From Nostoc sp. ATCC 53789 (GTDB taxonomy: Bacteria; Cyanobacteriota; Cyanobacteriia; Cyanobacteriales; Nostocaceae), in the NCBI RefSeq assembly GCF_009873495.1, contig NZ_CP046703.1, positions 5,002,501-5,066,500 on the forward strand: a stretch of 64,000 nucleotides of DNA, in the 5' to 3' direction. Both the position numbers and the translations under genes were made by a program. The notes below the pieces were generated by a model. It ran no database searches. It was not told where the DNA came from and saw only the letters and a list, made by a program, of their open reading frames with translations. Shown here piece by piece: positions 26,137-34,989 of the stretch; within the stretch, counting starts at the first letter, position 1; the number at the start of each line of letters is the position of its first letter.

Positions 26137-26562
26137 ATGTTAAGCCCTAGAAGAACTAAATTCCGCAAACAACAGCGCGGACGGATGGAGGGACTAGCCA
26201 CCCGTGGTAGCACCCTCAACTTCGGTGATTTTGCACTCCAAGCACAAGAACCTGCTTGGATCACCTCCCGGCAAATCGAGGCTTCCCGTCGGGCAATGAC
26301 TCGTTATATTCGTCGGGGTGGACAAATCTGGATTCGGATTTTCCCTGATAAACCTGTAACCATGCGTCCTGCTGAAACCCGGATGGGTTCCGGTAAAGGT
26401 AATCCAGAGTTTTGGGTAGCGGTAGTCAAGCCAGGACGAATTTTGTTTGAAATCGGTGGGGTTTCTGAAGAAATCGCCCGTGAAGCTATGCGTTTGGCTT
26501 CATTTAAACTGCCTATAAAAACCAAGTTTATTGTGCGCTTTCAACCACAGGAGCAGGAGTAG
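26137..26562 (+). CDS. rplP: 50S ribosomal protein L16
   Basis: L16 contacts the tRNA elbow near the peptidyl transferase centre. The 141 residues match throughout: MLSPRRTKFRKQQRGRM, EPAWITSRQIEASRRA, RRGGQIWIRIFPDKPVT, MGSGKGNPEFWVAVVKPG. The gene ends four bases before rpmC. Confidence 0.98.
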   Translation: MLSPRRTKFRKQQRGRMEGLATRGSTLNFGDFALQAQEPAWITSRQIEASRRAMTRYIRRGGQIWIRIFPDKPVTMRPAETRMGSGKGNPEFWVAVVKPGRILFEIGGVSEEIAREAMRLASFKLPIKTKFIVRFQPQEQE

Positions 26563-26565
26563 CTT

Positions 26566-26793
26566 ATGCCTCTTCCCAAGATTTCAGAAGCTAGAGAATT
26601 AAGTGACGAGAAGCTCTCTGATGAAATTGTTGCGATCAAAAGACAACTATTTCAGTTGCGCTTGCAAAAAGCGACAAGACAATTAGAAAAGCCCCACCAA
26701 TTCAGACAGGCTCGACATCGCCTAGCCCAATTGCTGACATTAGAAACAGAACGCAAACGGGCAGCAAGTCAATCGGCTAAAGAAGAAAAGTAG
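26566..26793 (+). CDS. rpmC: 50S ribosomal protein L29
   Basis: L29 is a small two-helix protein at the tunnel exit next to L23. The 75-residue protein has EARELSDEKLSDEI and the basic LFQLRLQKATRQLEKPH then RLAQLLT. The ATG follows rplP by three bases, and AGGAG lies inside rplP. The next gene starts six bases on. Confidence 0.97.
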   Translation: MPLPKISEARELSDEKLSDEIVAIKRQLFQLRLQKATRQLEKPHQFRQARHRLAQLLTLETERKRAASQSAKEEK

Positions 26794-26799
26794 GAGATT

Positions 26800-27048
26800 A
26801 TGGCAGTTAAAGAACGAGTTGGCTTGGTAGTGAGCGATAAAATGCAAAAAACTGTGGTAGTTGCCATAGAAAACCGCGCTCCTCACCCCAAGTACGGCAA
26901 GATTGTGGTTAACACCCAACGATATAAAGTTCACGACGAAGAAAATAAGTGTAAAGTAGGCGATCGCGTTCGCATTCAGGAAACTAGACCCCTGAGCAAA
27001 ACCAAGCGCTGGAAAATCACAGAAGTCCTGAACATCAAACCTGCTTAA
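26800..27048 (+). CDS. rpsQ: 30S ribosomal protein S17
   Basis: S17 is an early-assembling OB-fold protein of the 30S body. The 82 residues include RVGLVVSDKMQKTVVVA, HPKYGKIV, and CKVGDRVRIQETRPLSKTKRW. A clear TAGGAG site precedes the ATG. Confidence 0.98.
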   Translation: MAVKERVGLVVSDKMQKTVVVAIENRAPHPKYGKIVVNTQRYKVHDEENKCKVGDRVRIQETRPLSKTKRWKITEVLNIKPA

Positions 27049-27094
27049 ACCTCATCGTTGTTAGTTTCTAACAACATCACAAGGGAGAATAATT

Positions 27095-27463
27095 GTGATT
27101 CAACCCCAGACTTACCTGAATGTCGCAGATAATAGCGGTGCCCGCAAACTAATGTGCATCCGCGTCTTAGGCGGAGGCAACCGTCGTTATGGTTTTATCG
27201 GTGATAAAATTATCGCCGTTGTCAAAGATGCTACACCTAACATGGCTGTTAAAAAGTCTGATGTTGTGGAAGCAGTAATTGTCCGCACTCGTAAAGCTGT
27301 ATCTCGTGACAGTGGCATGAGTATTCGCTTTGATGATAATGCTGCTGTAATCATCAACAAAGACGGCAATCCTAGAGGCACACGGGTTTTTGGCCCAGTT
27401 GCACGGGAACTACGCGATAAAAACTTTACCAAAATTGTTTCTCTGGCTCCGGAGGTGCTTTAA
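27095..27463 (+). CDS. rplN: 50S ribosomal protein L14
   Basis: L14 joins the intersubunit bridge. The 122 residues begin IQPQTYLNVADNSGARKLMCI after a GTG with GGGAG upstream and end EVL. Its TAA stop shares one base with the rplX ATG (TAATG), which implies coupled translation. Confidence 0.98.
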   Translation: MIQPQTYLNVADNSGARKLMCIRVLGGGNRRYGFIGDKIIAVVKDATPNMAVKKSDVVEAVIVRTRKAVSRDSGMSIRFDDNAAVIINKDGNPRGTRVFGPVARELRDKNFTKIVSLAPEVL

Positions 27464-27816
27464 TGGCAACCAAACAGGGTACGCCCAAAGTATTCCACAA
27501 AATGCACGTCAAAACTGGCGACACCGTACAAGTGATTGCTGGTAAAGACAAAGGAAAAATTGGTGAAATTATCCAGGCACTTCCCCAACTGAGTAAAGTC
27601 ATCGTCAAAGGTGTCAACATTAAAACCAAGCACGTCAAACCCCAGCAAGAAGGGGAATCAGGGCGGATTGTCACCCAAGAATTCCCAATTCATAGCTCCA
27701 ACGTGATGCTTTATTCCACTAAGCAGAACGTTGCTAGTCGTGTTTGTTATACCTTTACCTCAGAAGGCAAGAAAGTCAGAAAACTTAAAAAAACTGGCGA
27801 GATTCTGGATAAATAG
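27463..27816 (+). CDS. rplX: 50S ribosomal protein L24
   Basis: L24 starts 50S assembly through its KOW motif, here VQVIAGKDKGKIGEI near residue 22. The 117-residue protein is of normal length with a basic C-terminus. The start overlaps the rplN stop by one base. Confidence 0.97.
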   Translation: MATKQGTPKVFHKMHVKTGDTVQVIAGKDKGKIGEIIQALPQLSKVIVKGVNIKTKHVKPQQEGESGRIVTQEFPIHSSNVMLYSTKQNVASRVCYTFTSEGKKVRKLKKTGEILDK

Positions 27817-27890
27817 TCATTAGTCATTGGTCATTAGTCATTAGTTATAAAGACAAATAACAAAAGACAAAGGACAAATAACAAAGGACA
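27817..27890. repeat. heptamer repeat, rplX-rplE spacer
   Basis: GTCATTA and GTCATTG units followed by GACAAATAACAAAAGACAAAGG units. About 45 bp of non-repetitive sequence follow before rplE. Confidence 0.8.
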
Positions 27891-27935
27891 ATAAAAGTTC
27901 CCTGACCAAGCCCAGGGATATCAGGACAAAAAACT

Positions 27936-28484
27936 ATGGCGACAACAAGACTCAAAAGCTTATATCAAGAGACAATCGTCCCCAAACTGATTAATCAGTT
28001 TCAATATACCAACGTTCATCAAGTACCGAAGTTGGTAAAAGTTACTATTAACCGAGGTTTGGGTGAAGCAGCTCAAAATGCGAAGTCGCTGGAAGCATCC
28101 ATCAACGAAATTGCGCTTGTTACAGGTCAAAAACCAGTAGTGACGCGGGCGAAAAAGGCGATCGCTGGCTTTAAGATTCGTCAAGGGATGCCTGTAGGGA
28201 TCATGGTGACACTCAGAGCCGAACGGATGTATGCCTTTTTCGATCGGCTGGTTAGCCTATCACTGCCCAGAATCCGAGATTTTCGCGGCGTTAGCCCTAA
28301 AAGCTTTGATGGACGGGGTAACTATACTCTGGGTGTGAGAGAACAGCTAATTTTTCCAGAAGTCGAATACGACAGCGTTGATCAAGTGCGTGGGATGGAT
28401 ATTTCCATCATCACCACAGCAAAAAACGACGAAGAGGGCCGCGCCTTACTTAAAGAATTAGGAATGCCCTTTCGCGATCAGTAA
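27936..28484 (+). CDS. rplE: 50S ribosomal protein L5
   Basis: L5 binds 5S rRNA and contacts the P-site tRNA. The 182 residues include VPKLVKVTINRGLGEA, TGQKPVVTRAKKAIAGFKIR, and LPRIRDFRGVSPKSFDGRGN. In many bacteria rpsN follows; here rpsH follows directly, as in cyanobacteria and plastids. Confidence 0.98.
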   Translation: MATTRLKSLYQETIVPKLINQFQYTNVHQVPKLVKVTINRGLGEAAQNAKSLEASINEIALVTGQKPVVTRAKKAIAGFKIRQGMPVGIMVTLRAERMYAFFDRLVSLSLPRIRDFRGVSPKSFDGRGNYTLGVREQLIFPEVEYDSVDQVRGMDISIITTAKNDEEGRALLKELGMPFRDQ

Positions 28485-28504
28485 GTTCATCTATAGAGGG
28501 AACG

Positions 28505-28906
28505 ATGGCGGCTAACGACACAATTGCAGATATGCTGACGCGCATCCGCAATGCCAACCTGGCGCGGCATCAAACTACACAAGTGCCAGCTACAAAAATG
28601 ACCCGCAGCATTGCCAAAGTGCTACGGGAGGAAGGCTTTATTGCTGAAATCGAAGAAGCAGAAGAAGGGGTAAAACACAACCTAGTGATTTCCCTGAAAT
28701 ATAAGGGTAAGAATCGTCAGCCTCTAATCACCGCCTTAAAGCGAGTGAGTAAGCCAGGCTTGCGTGTTTACTCCAATAGAAAAGAATTACCAAGAGTACT
28801 AGGCGGCATTGGCATTGCCATTATTTCTACATCCAGTGGAATTATGACTGACCGCGAAGCGCGTCGTCAGAACTTGGGTGGCGAAGTGCTTTGTTACGTT
28901 TGGTAG
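28505..28906 (+). CDS. rpsH: 30S ribosomal protein S8
   Basis: S8 binds 16S rRNA helix 21 and is a key 30S assembly protein. The 133-residue protein has the start DTIADMLTRIRNAN and the conserved C-terminal segment STSSGIMTDREARRQNLGGE. Spacing from rplE is 20 bp, with GAGGGAA before the ATG. Confidence 0.98.
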   Translation: MAANDTIADMLTRIRNANLARHQTTQVPATKMTRSIAKVLREEGFIAEIEEAEEGVKHNLVISLKYKGKNRQPLITALKRVSKPGLRVYSNRKELPRVLGGIGIAIISTSSGIMTDREARRQNLGGEVLCYVW

Positions 28907-29041
28907 TCATTGGTCATTTGTCATTAGTCATTGGTCATTGGTCATTTGTCATTTGTTATTAGTGAAAGACAAAGGACAAAAGACAAAGGACAAAGGACAA
29001 ATAACAAAAGGCAAAGGGCAAATAACAAAGGACAAAAAGTA
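28907..29041. repeat. heptamer repeat, rpsH-rplF spacer
   Basis: The longest repeat block in the cluster: TCATTTG/TCATTGG units, then AAAGACAAAGGACAAA units. The last AAAGGA lies about nine bases before the rplF ATG and is the only Shine-Dalgarno-like sequence there. Confidence 0.85.
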
Positions 29042-29590
29042 ATGTCTCGTATTGGTAAACGTCCAATTACTATTCCCGCCAAAGTTGAAGTGGCGATCGA
29101 TGGTACGAATATTGTGGTGAAAGGCCCGAAAGGAGAACTTTCTCGCACTCTCAGAGATAATGTCTCACTCTCTCAAGAGGGAGAAATATTACACGTAAAT
29201 CGTCGGGATGAAACTCGGACATCGAAGCAACTACACGGCTTGAGCCGCACTTTAGTTGCCAACATGGTTGAGGGAGTTTCCCAAGGTTTTCAACGCCGTT
29301 TGGAAATCCAAGGTGTTGGTTACAGGGCACAACTTCAAGGGCGTAACCTAGTTTTAAACATGGGTTACAGCCATCAAGTGCAAATTGAACCACCAGATGG
29401 GATTCAGTTTGCAGTCGAAGGTACCACTAACGTGATTGTCAGCGGCTACGACAAAGAAATCGTAGGCAACACAGCCGCAAAAATTCGCGCCGTTCGTCCA
29501 CCAGAACCTTACAAAGGTAAAGGCATTCGCTATGCCGGTGAAGTGGTAAGACGTAAGGCTGGTAAGACTGGTAAGGGTGGTAAGAAGTAG
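29042..29590 (+). CDS. rplF: 50S ribosomal protein L6
   Basis: L6 lies near the GTPase centre and sarcin-ricin loop. From the ATG at 29042 it is 182 residues, starting MSRIGKRPITIPAKVEV. The frame is open upstream to 28931, but that part is translated repeat and can be ignored. The C-terminal RAVRPPEPYKGKGIRYAGE segment is intact. Confidence 0.97.
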   Translation: MSRIGKRPITIPAKVEVAIDGTNIVVKGPKGELSRTLRDNVSLSQEGEILHVNRRDETRTSKQLHGLSRTLVANMVEGVSQGFQRRLEIQGVGYRAQLQGRNLVLNMGYSHQVQIEPPDGIQFAVEGTTNVIVSGYDKEIVGNTAAKIRAVRPPEPYKGKGIRYAGEVVRRKAGKTGKGGKK

Positions 29591-29592
29591 AA

Positions 29593-29955
29593 ATGAAACT
29601 TACTCGTAGAGAATCAAAAAACCGTCGTCATCGACGCGTTCGTGGCAAAGTTGTTGGCTCCCCAGAACGTCCGCGTTTAGCGGTATTCCGTTCTAATGAG
29701 CATATTTATGCCCAGGTTATTGATGATAGTCAGCATCAAACCATAGTGGCAGCATCGACTTTAGAACCAGAGTTGAAATCTAGTTTAGCGTCAGGTGCAA
29801 ACCGCGACGCATCGGTGCAAGTTGGTAAGTTGATCGCAGTGCGATCGCTAGAAAAAGGCATCACCAAAGTAGTCTTCGATCGCGGTGGTAACTTATATCA
29901 TGGTCGTGTCAAAGCCCTAGCTGATGCAGCACGCGAAGCTGGTTTAGATTTCTAA
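29593..29955 (+). CDS. rplR: 50S ribosomal protein L18
   Basis: L18 binds 5S rRNA with L5 and L25. The 120-residue protein has RRHRRVRGKVVGSPERPRL, FRSNEHIYAQVIDD, and the C-terminal FDRGGNLYHGRVKALADAAREAG. Only two bases separate it from rplF. Confidence 0.98.
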   Translation: MKLTRRESKNRRHRRVRGKVVGSPERPRLAVFRSNEHIYAQVIDDSQHQTIVAASTLEPELKSSLASGANRDASVQVGKLIAVRSLEKGITKVVFDRGGNLYHGRVKALADAAREAGLDF

Positions 29956-30048
29956 AGTCATTGGTCATTAGTCATTAGTCATTGGACAAATGACAAAGGA
30001 CAAATGACAAATGACAAAAGACAAATGACGTTCACCAGAGCATAAATT
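29956..30048. repeat. heptamer repeat, rplR-rpsE spacer
   Basis: GTCATTG/GTCATTA units and then GACAAATGACAAAGG units fill the spacer. Confidence 0.8.
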
Positions 30049-30576
30049 ATGGCAACAGAGCGTAAAAGTAGAACAAAGCGTGCCAAAAAAGAAGAAACTA
30101 CTTGGCAAGAGCGGGTTATCCAAATCCGCCGCGTGAGCAAGGTCGTCAAAGGCGGTAAAAAACTCAGTTTCCGAGCGATCGTTGTTGTCGGTAACGAACG
30201 CGGTCAAGTTGGTGTCGGAGTAGGCAAAGCCTCAGATGTAATCGGCGCAGTCAAAAAAGGCGTAGCCGACGGCAAAAAACATCTCATTGATATCCCCATC
30301 ACCAAATCTAACTCTATCCCCCATCCCATTGATGGTGTAGGTGGCGGTGCAAAAGTGATTATGCGTCCAGCCGCACCTGGTACTGGGGTAATTGCTGGTG
30401 GTGCTGTGCGGACTGTGTTGGAATTGGCAGGAGTTCGTAACGTCTTAGCCAAGCAACTTGGTTCTAACAATCCGCTCAATAATGCTAGAGCAGCAGTCAA
30501 TGCCTTATCTACATTGCGGACTCTTTCTGAAGTCGCCGAAGATCGCGGTATTCCTATTCAAAATCTCTACATCTAA
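30049..30576 (+). CDS. rpsE: 30S ribosomal protein S5
   Basis: S5 acts in decoding fidelity and mRNA unwinding. The 175 residues contain WQERVIQIRRVSKVVKGGK, GVGVGKASDVIGAVKKG, and PGTGVIAGGAVRTVLELAG. rpmD (L30) would follow in many bacteria and is absent here. Confidence 0.98.
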   Translation: MATERKSRTKRAKKEETTWQERVIQIRRVSKVVKGGKKLSFRAIVVVGNERGQVGVGVGKASDVIGAVKKGVADGKKHLIDIPITKSNSIPHPIDGVGGGAKVIMRPAAPGTGVIAGGAVRTVLELAGVRNVLAKQLGSNNPLNNARAAVNALSTLRTLSEVAEDRGIPIQNLYI

Positions 30577-30679
30577 CTAGTCATTTGTCCTTAGTCAGTA
30601 GTCCTTTGTTCAGAACAAATGACAACCTACATAATGGCAAATGACAAATGAGAAACGAAAAATGACAACTTGGTAACTT
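30577..30679. repeat. degenerate heptamer repeat, rpsE-rplO spacer
   Basis: GTCATTTGTCCTTAGTCAGTAG is followed by GACAAATG- and AAATGACAA-type units. This copy is more diverged than the others. Confidence 0.7.
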
Positions 30680-31123
30680 ATGAGACTCCATGATGTTAAG
30701 CCGCAAAAAGGCTCAAAGAAACGCAAGAAGCGTGTAGCCAGAGGTATTTCTGCTGGTCAAGGTGCCAGTGCTGGTCTAGGTATGCGGGGTCAAAAGTCTC
30801 GTTCTGGTAGCGGTACTCGACCCGGTTTTGAAGGTGGTCAACAGCCATTGTACCGCCGCTTACCGAAACTGAAGGGCTTTCCGATTGTTAATCAAAAGAT
30901 TTACACTACGATTAATGTAGAGAAGCTAGCCTCCCTTCCCGCTAATACGGAAGTAACTTTAGCCTCCTTGAAAGCAGCAGGTATCCTGACAGCTGTCAAA
31001 GGGCCATTGAAAATTTTGGGTAACGGCGAATTGAGCACTCCGCTCAAGGTACAAGCGGCAGCTTTCACAGGTACAGCTCGTAGCAAAATTGAGGCAGCTG
31101 GTGGGAGTTGTGAAGTCTTATGA
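30680..31123 (+). CDS. rplO: 50S ribosomal protein L15
   Basis: L15 is a late-assembling 50S protein. The 147 residues include RLHDVKPQKGSKKRKKRV, the Gly-rich GQGASAGLGMRGQKSRSG, and the C-terminal KIEAAGGSCEVL. It is followed by secY after 74 bp. Confidence 0.98.
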   Translation: MRLHDVKPQKGSKKRKKRVARGISAGQGASAGLGMRGQKSRSGSGTRPGFEGGQQPLYRRLPKLKGFPIVNQKIYTTINVEKLASLPANTEVTLASLKAAGILTAVKGPLKILGNGELSTPLKVQAAAFTGTARSKIEAAGGSCEVL

Positions 31124-31197
31124 GTGAGCCGGAACAGCGCACTTAAATGTAAGCCAACTCGCTGTCAGCGCCTGGTTCACTATAAAGGTAGCACTCT

Positions 31198-32511
31198 ATG
31201 ATCAGTCGAGACAAAGCCCCAACGGCTCAAGAAACTTTTATGCAGATGGCACAAGCAGCCGGGCTTAGAGGTAGGCTGCTTGTGACTGTCGGTGTTTTAA
31301 TTTTGGTTCGCCTGGGTATCTTCTTACCCGTACCAGGGATTGATAGACCCAGATTTGCCGAAGCTATATCGGGCAATAATTCCATATTCGGTTTATTGGA
31401 TATATTCTCCGGGCGAGGACTTTCGACTTTGGGCGTTTTTGCTCTAGGGATTTTACCCTTTATTAATGCGTCCATTATCATCCAATTGCTCACCGCGGCG
31501 ATTCCATCTTTAGAAAATTTACAGAAAAATGAAGGCGAAGCGGGCCGGCGGAAAATCTCGCAAATTACCCGCTATGTCACTGTATGTTGGGCAATTCTCC
31601 AAAGTACAGCTTTTTCAGCATTATTCCTCCAGCAATTTGCCTTAAATCCAGGGCCAATCTTTGTAGCTGAAACTGCGATCGCTCTAACTGCTGGTTCTAT
31701 GTTCGTTATGTGGGCATCAGAACTCATTACAGAGCGAGGAATTGGGAATGGAGCATCATTGTTGATTTTTGTCAACATTGTCGCCTCATTACCAAAAGCT
31801 TTAGGCGATACTATCGATTTGGTGCAAGTCGGCGGTCGGGAAACAGTGGGTCGCGTCATCGTACTAATCTTAGTTTTCTTAGCAACCATTGTTGGTATTG
31901 TGGTTGTCCAAGAAGGAATGCGCCGCATCCCGATTATTTCGGCTCGTCGCCAAGTAGGTCGTAGAGTTTTGGCAGAGCAACGGAGCTTTTTACCCTTGCG
32001 GCTAAATCAAGGTGGCGTAATGCCAATTATCTTTGCCGCAGCTATCCTCAGTTTGCCATTGCTAATTGCAAATTTCGCCAAGAATGCTGAGTTGGCAAAT
32101 ATAATTAACACTTATTTGAGTCCAAGCGGTTCTGGCTCTTGGGTCTATGCCTTGGTTTACATGATTTCCATTATTTTCTTCAGCTACTTCTATTCTTCGT
32201 TGATTCTCAACCCGGTAGATGTAGCGCAGAATTTGAAGAAAATGGGTTCTAGTATTCCCGGTATTCGTCCCGGTAAAGCGACTAGTGAGTATATCGAGCG
32301 CGTGTCAAACCGACTCACCTTTTTGGGTGCTATCTTTTTGGGCTTGGTTGCTATTATCCCAACCGGTGTCGAAAGTGCTTTAGGAGTACCCACATTTAAG
32401 GGGCTAGGTGCTACCTCTCTGTTAATTCTAGTGGGCGTAGCGATTGATACGGCAAGACAAATCCAAACATACGTAATCTCTCAGCGCTATGAAGGAATGG
32501 TGAAACAATAG
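31198..32511 (+). CDS. secY: protein translocase subunit SecY
   Basis: SecY is the channel of the Sec translocon in the plasma and thylakoid membranes. The 437-residue protein has ten predicted membrane helices. Family marks include LGIFLPVPGIDRPRF, LGILPFINASIIIQLL, the cytoplasmic loop QEGMRRIPIISARR, and the final RYEGMVKQ. Its stop overlaps the adk start by one base (TAGTG). Confidence 0.98.
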   Translation: MISRDKAPTAQETFMQMAQAAGLRGRLLVTVGVLILVRLGIFLPVPGIDRPRFAEAISGNNSIFGLLDIFSGRGLSTLGVFALGILPFINASIIIQLLTAAIPSLENLQKNEGEAGRRKISQITRYVTVCWAILQSTAFSALFLQQFALNPGPIFVAETAIALTAGSMFVMWASELITERGIGNGASLLIFVNIVASLPKALGDTIDLVQVGGRETVGRVIVLILVFLATIVGIVVVQEGMRRIPIISARRQVGRRVLAEQRSFLPLRLNQGGVMPIIFAAAILSLPLLIANFAKNAELANIINTYLSPSGSGSWVYALVYMISIIFFSYFYSSLILNPVDVAQNLKKMGSSIPGIRPGKATSEYIERVSNRLTFLGAIFLGLVAIIPTGVESALGVPTFKGLGATSLLILVGVAIDTARQIQTYVISQRYEGMVKQ

Positions 32512-33062
32512 TGACGCGACTAATCTTCTTGGGGCCACCTGGAGCTGGTAAGGGAACACAAGCTCAATCATTGGCGGAACACTTAAATATTCCCCATATT
32601 TCCACTGGGGAAATATTAAGACAAGCCATGAAAGAGCAAACTCCTTTGGGAATCAAAGCTCAAAACTATGTAAATAGTGGCGAGTTAGTCCCAGACCAGC
32701 TAGTGCAGGACTTGGTACAGGAGCGCCTCAACCAACCAGATACAGAAAATGGTTGGATTCTTGATGGTTTTCCCCGTAAAGTGACGCAAGCAGCTTTTCT
32801 AGAAGAATTGCTGGTAACAATACATCAGAGTGGCGAAAGGGTAGTTAATCTAGATGCACCAGATGATGTTGTGGTAGAACGTTTGCTAGCTAGAGGGCGA
32901 AAAGATGATACCGAAGAGGTAATTCGTCGTCGGTTAGAAGTGTACCGCGCTGAAACTGCACCTTTAATTGATTATTATCGCGATCGCCAAAAACTTTTAA
33001 CAGTCAATGGCAACCAGTCCCAAGAAGAAGTCACTAGTGAACTGCAAAAGGTAATCGCTTGA
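32511..33062 (+). CDS. adk: adenylate kinase
   Basis: This enzyme interconverts ATP plus AMP and two ADP. The 183 residues carry the P-loop GPPGAGKGTQ (residues 8-17), the AMP-site HISTGEILRQAM, and DGFPRKVTQA. It is the short form without the zinc-binding LID insert. The GTG start overlaps secY by one base. The order secY-adk-infA is common in cyanobacteria, with no map gene between. Confidence 0.97.
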   Translation: MTRLIFLGPPGAGKGTQAQSLAEHLNIPHISTGEILRQAMKEQTPLGIKAQNYVNSGELVPDQLVQDLVQERLNQPDTENGWILDGFPRKVTQAAFLEELLVTIHQSGERVVNLDAPDDVVVERLLARGRKDDTEEVIRRRLEVYRAETAPLIDYYRDRQKLLTVNGNQSQEEVTSELQKVIA

Positions 33063-33252
33063 GGATCAGGGAGTAGGGGAGGAGCTACAGTAATTCTTCC
33101 CCCAATTCCCAATGTCCCATGCCCTCCCAAGAAACAGATCAATTTTAGCTAAGATATATTAATAAACTGTTGATATATTTCTTGAAATGTGTTCTCTTGC
33201 AGATGAAGTGCTGCAACTGAACACAAAATTGTTGAGTTGAGGAAAAAACAAA

Positions 33253-33477
33253 TTGTCTAAGCAAGATTTGATTGAAATGGAAGGCACGGTTACAGAGTCC
33301 TTGCCCAATGCGATGTTTCGCGTTGACTTGGACAATGGATTTAACGTGCTAGCTCACATTTCCGGCAAGATTCGCCGCAACTATATCAAGATTTTGCCCG
33401 GCGATCGCGTCAAGGTAGAGTTAACTCCTTACGACTTGACCAAAGGCAGAATTACCTATCGCTTGCGTAAGAAGTAA
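33253..33477 (+). CDS. infA: translation initiation factor IF-1
   Basis: IF-1 occupies the A-site during initiation. The 74-residue OB-fold protein reads [17 protein letters not shown], then [19 protein letters not shown], and ends [10 protein letters not shown]. The start is TTG at 33253, preceded by TTGAGGAAAAA. No in-frame ATG occurs before the conserved core, so the TTG is needed. Confidence 0.96.
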
Positions 33478-33565
33478 CTATATGTAGATGTAGAGAATTT
33501 TACCATAAAATCATCCTTTTGACTGTTTGCTAGTCAAATTAGTGGATTGTTTTCCCTAAAAATGC

Positions 33566-33571
33566 TATAAT
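33566..33571 (+). promoter_or_regulatory. possible -10 box before rpmJ
   Basis: TATAAT lies about 30 bp before the rpmJ ATG in an AT-rich 120-bp spacer. A weak -35 (TGGATT) lies 17 bp upstream. It could start a separate transcript for rpmJ-rpsM-rpsK. Confidence 0.35.
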
Positions 33572-33600
33572 TTAATATTTGGAGTCAAAAAATAAAAGGC

Positions 33601-33714
33601 ATGAAAGTTAGAGCCTCAGTCAAGAAAATTTGTGAAAAGTGTAGCGTGATCAAGCGTCGTGGTCGCGTCATGGTGATCTGCGTGAACCCCAAGCACAAAC
33701 AACGTCAAGGATAA
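33601..33714 (+). CDS. rpmJ: 50S ribosomal protein L36
   Basis: L36 is the smallest ribosomal protein, 37 residues here (MKVRASVKKICEKC...HKQRQG). It holds the zinc site of the C+ form: CEKC, then C in VICVN and H in PKHKQR. A GGAG site precedes the ATG. It lies in its usual place between infA and rpsM. Confidence 0.97.
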   Translation: MKVRASVKKICEKCSVIKRRGRVMVICVNPKHKQRQG

Positions 33715-33767
33715 CGCTCTTACAAACAGAGTGAGTTGTAACACGCATATCATCATTAACACAACGA

Positions 33768-33791
33768 AAAAACGCGATTAATCACGTTTTT
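33768..33791. terminator. hairpin between rpmJ and rpsM
   Basis: AAAAACGCGATT and AATCACGTTTTT pair with one mismatch, ending in a T-run. It resembles the dispersed GCGATTAATCGC palindrome. It may be a weak terminator or a processing site. Confidence 0.4.
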
Positions 33792-33832
33792 CCAACCAAC
33801 AGTAATTGCGAAAACAATAGGGAGAGTTCATT

Positions 33833-34213
33833 GTGGCACGGATTGCCGGAGTAGACCTTCCACGCGATAAGCGCGTTGAAATCGGTCTAACTTATATCTA
33901 CGGAATTGGTTTATCACGCGCTCAAGAAATTATAGCGGCTACTGGTGTGAATCCAGACACCCGCGTTAAGGACTTAAGTGATGCCGATGTGACAGCCCTG
34001 CGAGGCGAAATAGAAAGCAACTATCAAGTTGAAGGCGACTTGCGGCGTTTGGAGTCTTTGAACATCAAGCGCTTAGTTGACATTGGTACTTACAGAGGTC
34101 GTCGTCATCGCATGGGCTTACCAGTCAGAGGACAAAGAACTCGCACCAATGCCAGAACCCGTCGAGGCAGAAGGCAGACAGTGGCTGGTAAGAAGAAGGC
34201 TCCAGGGAAATAA
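33833..34213 (+). CDS. rpsM: 30S ribosomal protein S13
   Basis: S13 lies in the 30S head and contacts the P-site tRNA. The 126 residues have ARIAGVDLPRDKRVEIGLTY, YGIGLSRAQEI, and the C-terminal RGQRTRTNARTRRGRR. It has a GTG start with GGGAG upstream. Confidence 0.98.
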   Translation: MARIAGVDLPRDKRVEIGLTYIYGIGLSRAQEIIAATGVNPDTRVKDLSDADVTALRGEIESNYQVEGDLRRLESLNIKRLVDIGTYRGRRHRMGLPVRGQRTRTNARTRRGRRQTVAGKKKAPGK

Positions 34214-34267
34214 ATTTGCAACGCTTGCTAATCAGAGCAAGTTTTACCTTAAATCAACTAAACAAGT

Positions 34268-34663
34268 ATGGCGAGACAACCAACTAAAAAATCCGGGAGC
34301 AAGAAGCAGAAACGGAACGTACCAAGTGGGATGGCCTACATCCAGTCTACTTTCAACAATAGCATTGTCACCATTACCGATCAAAATGGAGATGTCATCT
34401 CCTGGGCTAGTGCTGGTTCTAGCGGTTTTAAGGGAGCAAAAAAGGGAACTCCCTTTGCAGCGCAAACTGCTGCTGAAAGTGCAGCCCGTAGAGCTATAGA
34501 TCAAGGAATGCGCCAAATTGAGGTAATGGTAAGTGGGCCAGGAGCAGGTAGAGAAACCGCTATCCGGGCACTTCAAGGAGCAGGACTGGAAATCACACTC
34601 ATTCGGGATATTACCCCCATTCCTCACAATGGCTGCCGTCCACCCAAGCGCCGTCGAGTTTAA
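34268..34663 (+). CDS. rpsK: 30S ribosomal protein S11
   Basis: S11 forms part of the mRNA exit platform. The 131 residues contain [35 protein letters not shown], and the C-terminal [18 protein letters not shown]. The Asn in PHNGC is the usual isoaspartate-prone position. Confidence 0.98.
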
Positions 34664-34989
34664 ATACCAAGACTTGGGCATTGAAGACGAGAAGCTACAA
34701 CCAAGAAAGTAAAGTTACTTACAATGACCGCTTGGGCGGATAACGTGCAAACTGTCATTGGGTGAAAACTTGGGCAACCAAAAGCGAATCAGATTTTCCT
34801 GTAGGGAAAGCTGTTAAACTTTGGGAACCCAAAATATTATTAGCGCCTGAAAGCTCAATAGGAGCGTCAAACTATACTGTAATTTCATACTAGTAGTTTG
34901 ATAGACCTATAACCTACAGGACATAAAGTCAATTCGGGAGGCAATTGATTTGTCTGCTAGCAGCACCTTAGAAAAAGGGAGGCTCATCC
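34664..34989 (+). promoter_or_regulatory. rpsK-rpoA spacer and leader
   Basis: This 326-bp spacer shows no gene. It is long for the alpha operon. AAAGGGAGG at about 34975-34983 is a strong Shine-Dalgarno site for rpoA. A separate rpoA promoter is plausible, but I cannot point to one. Confidence 0.3.

Noticed and set aside
28931..29041. N-terminal extension of L6
   Set aside because: The added 37 residues are translated heptamer repeat; L6 proteins begin at MSRIGK.
34244..34681. 145-codon minus-strand frame over rpsK
   Set aside because: It lies antisense to a certain ribosomal gene and has no known pattern.
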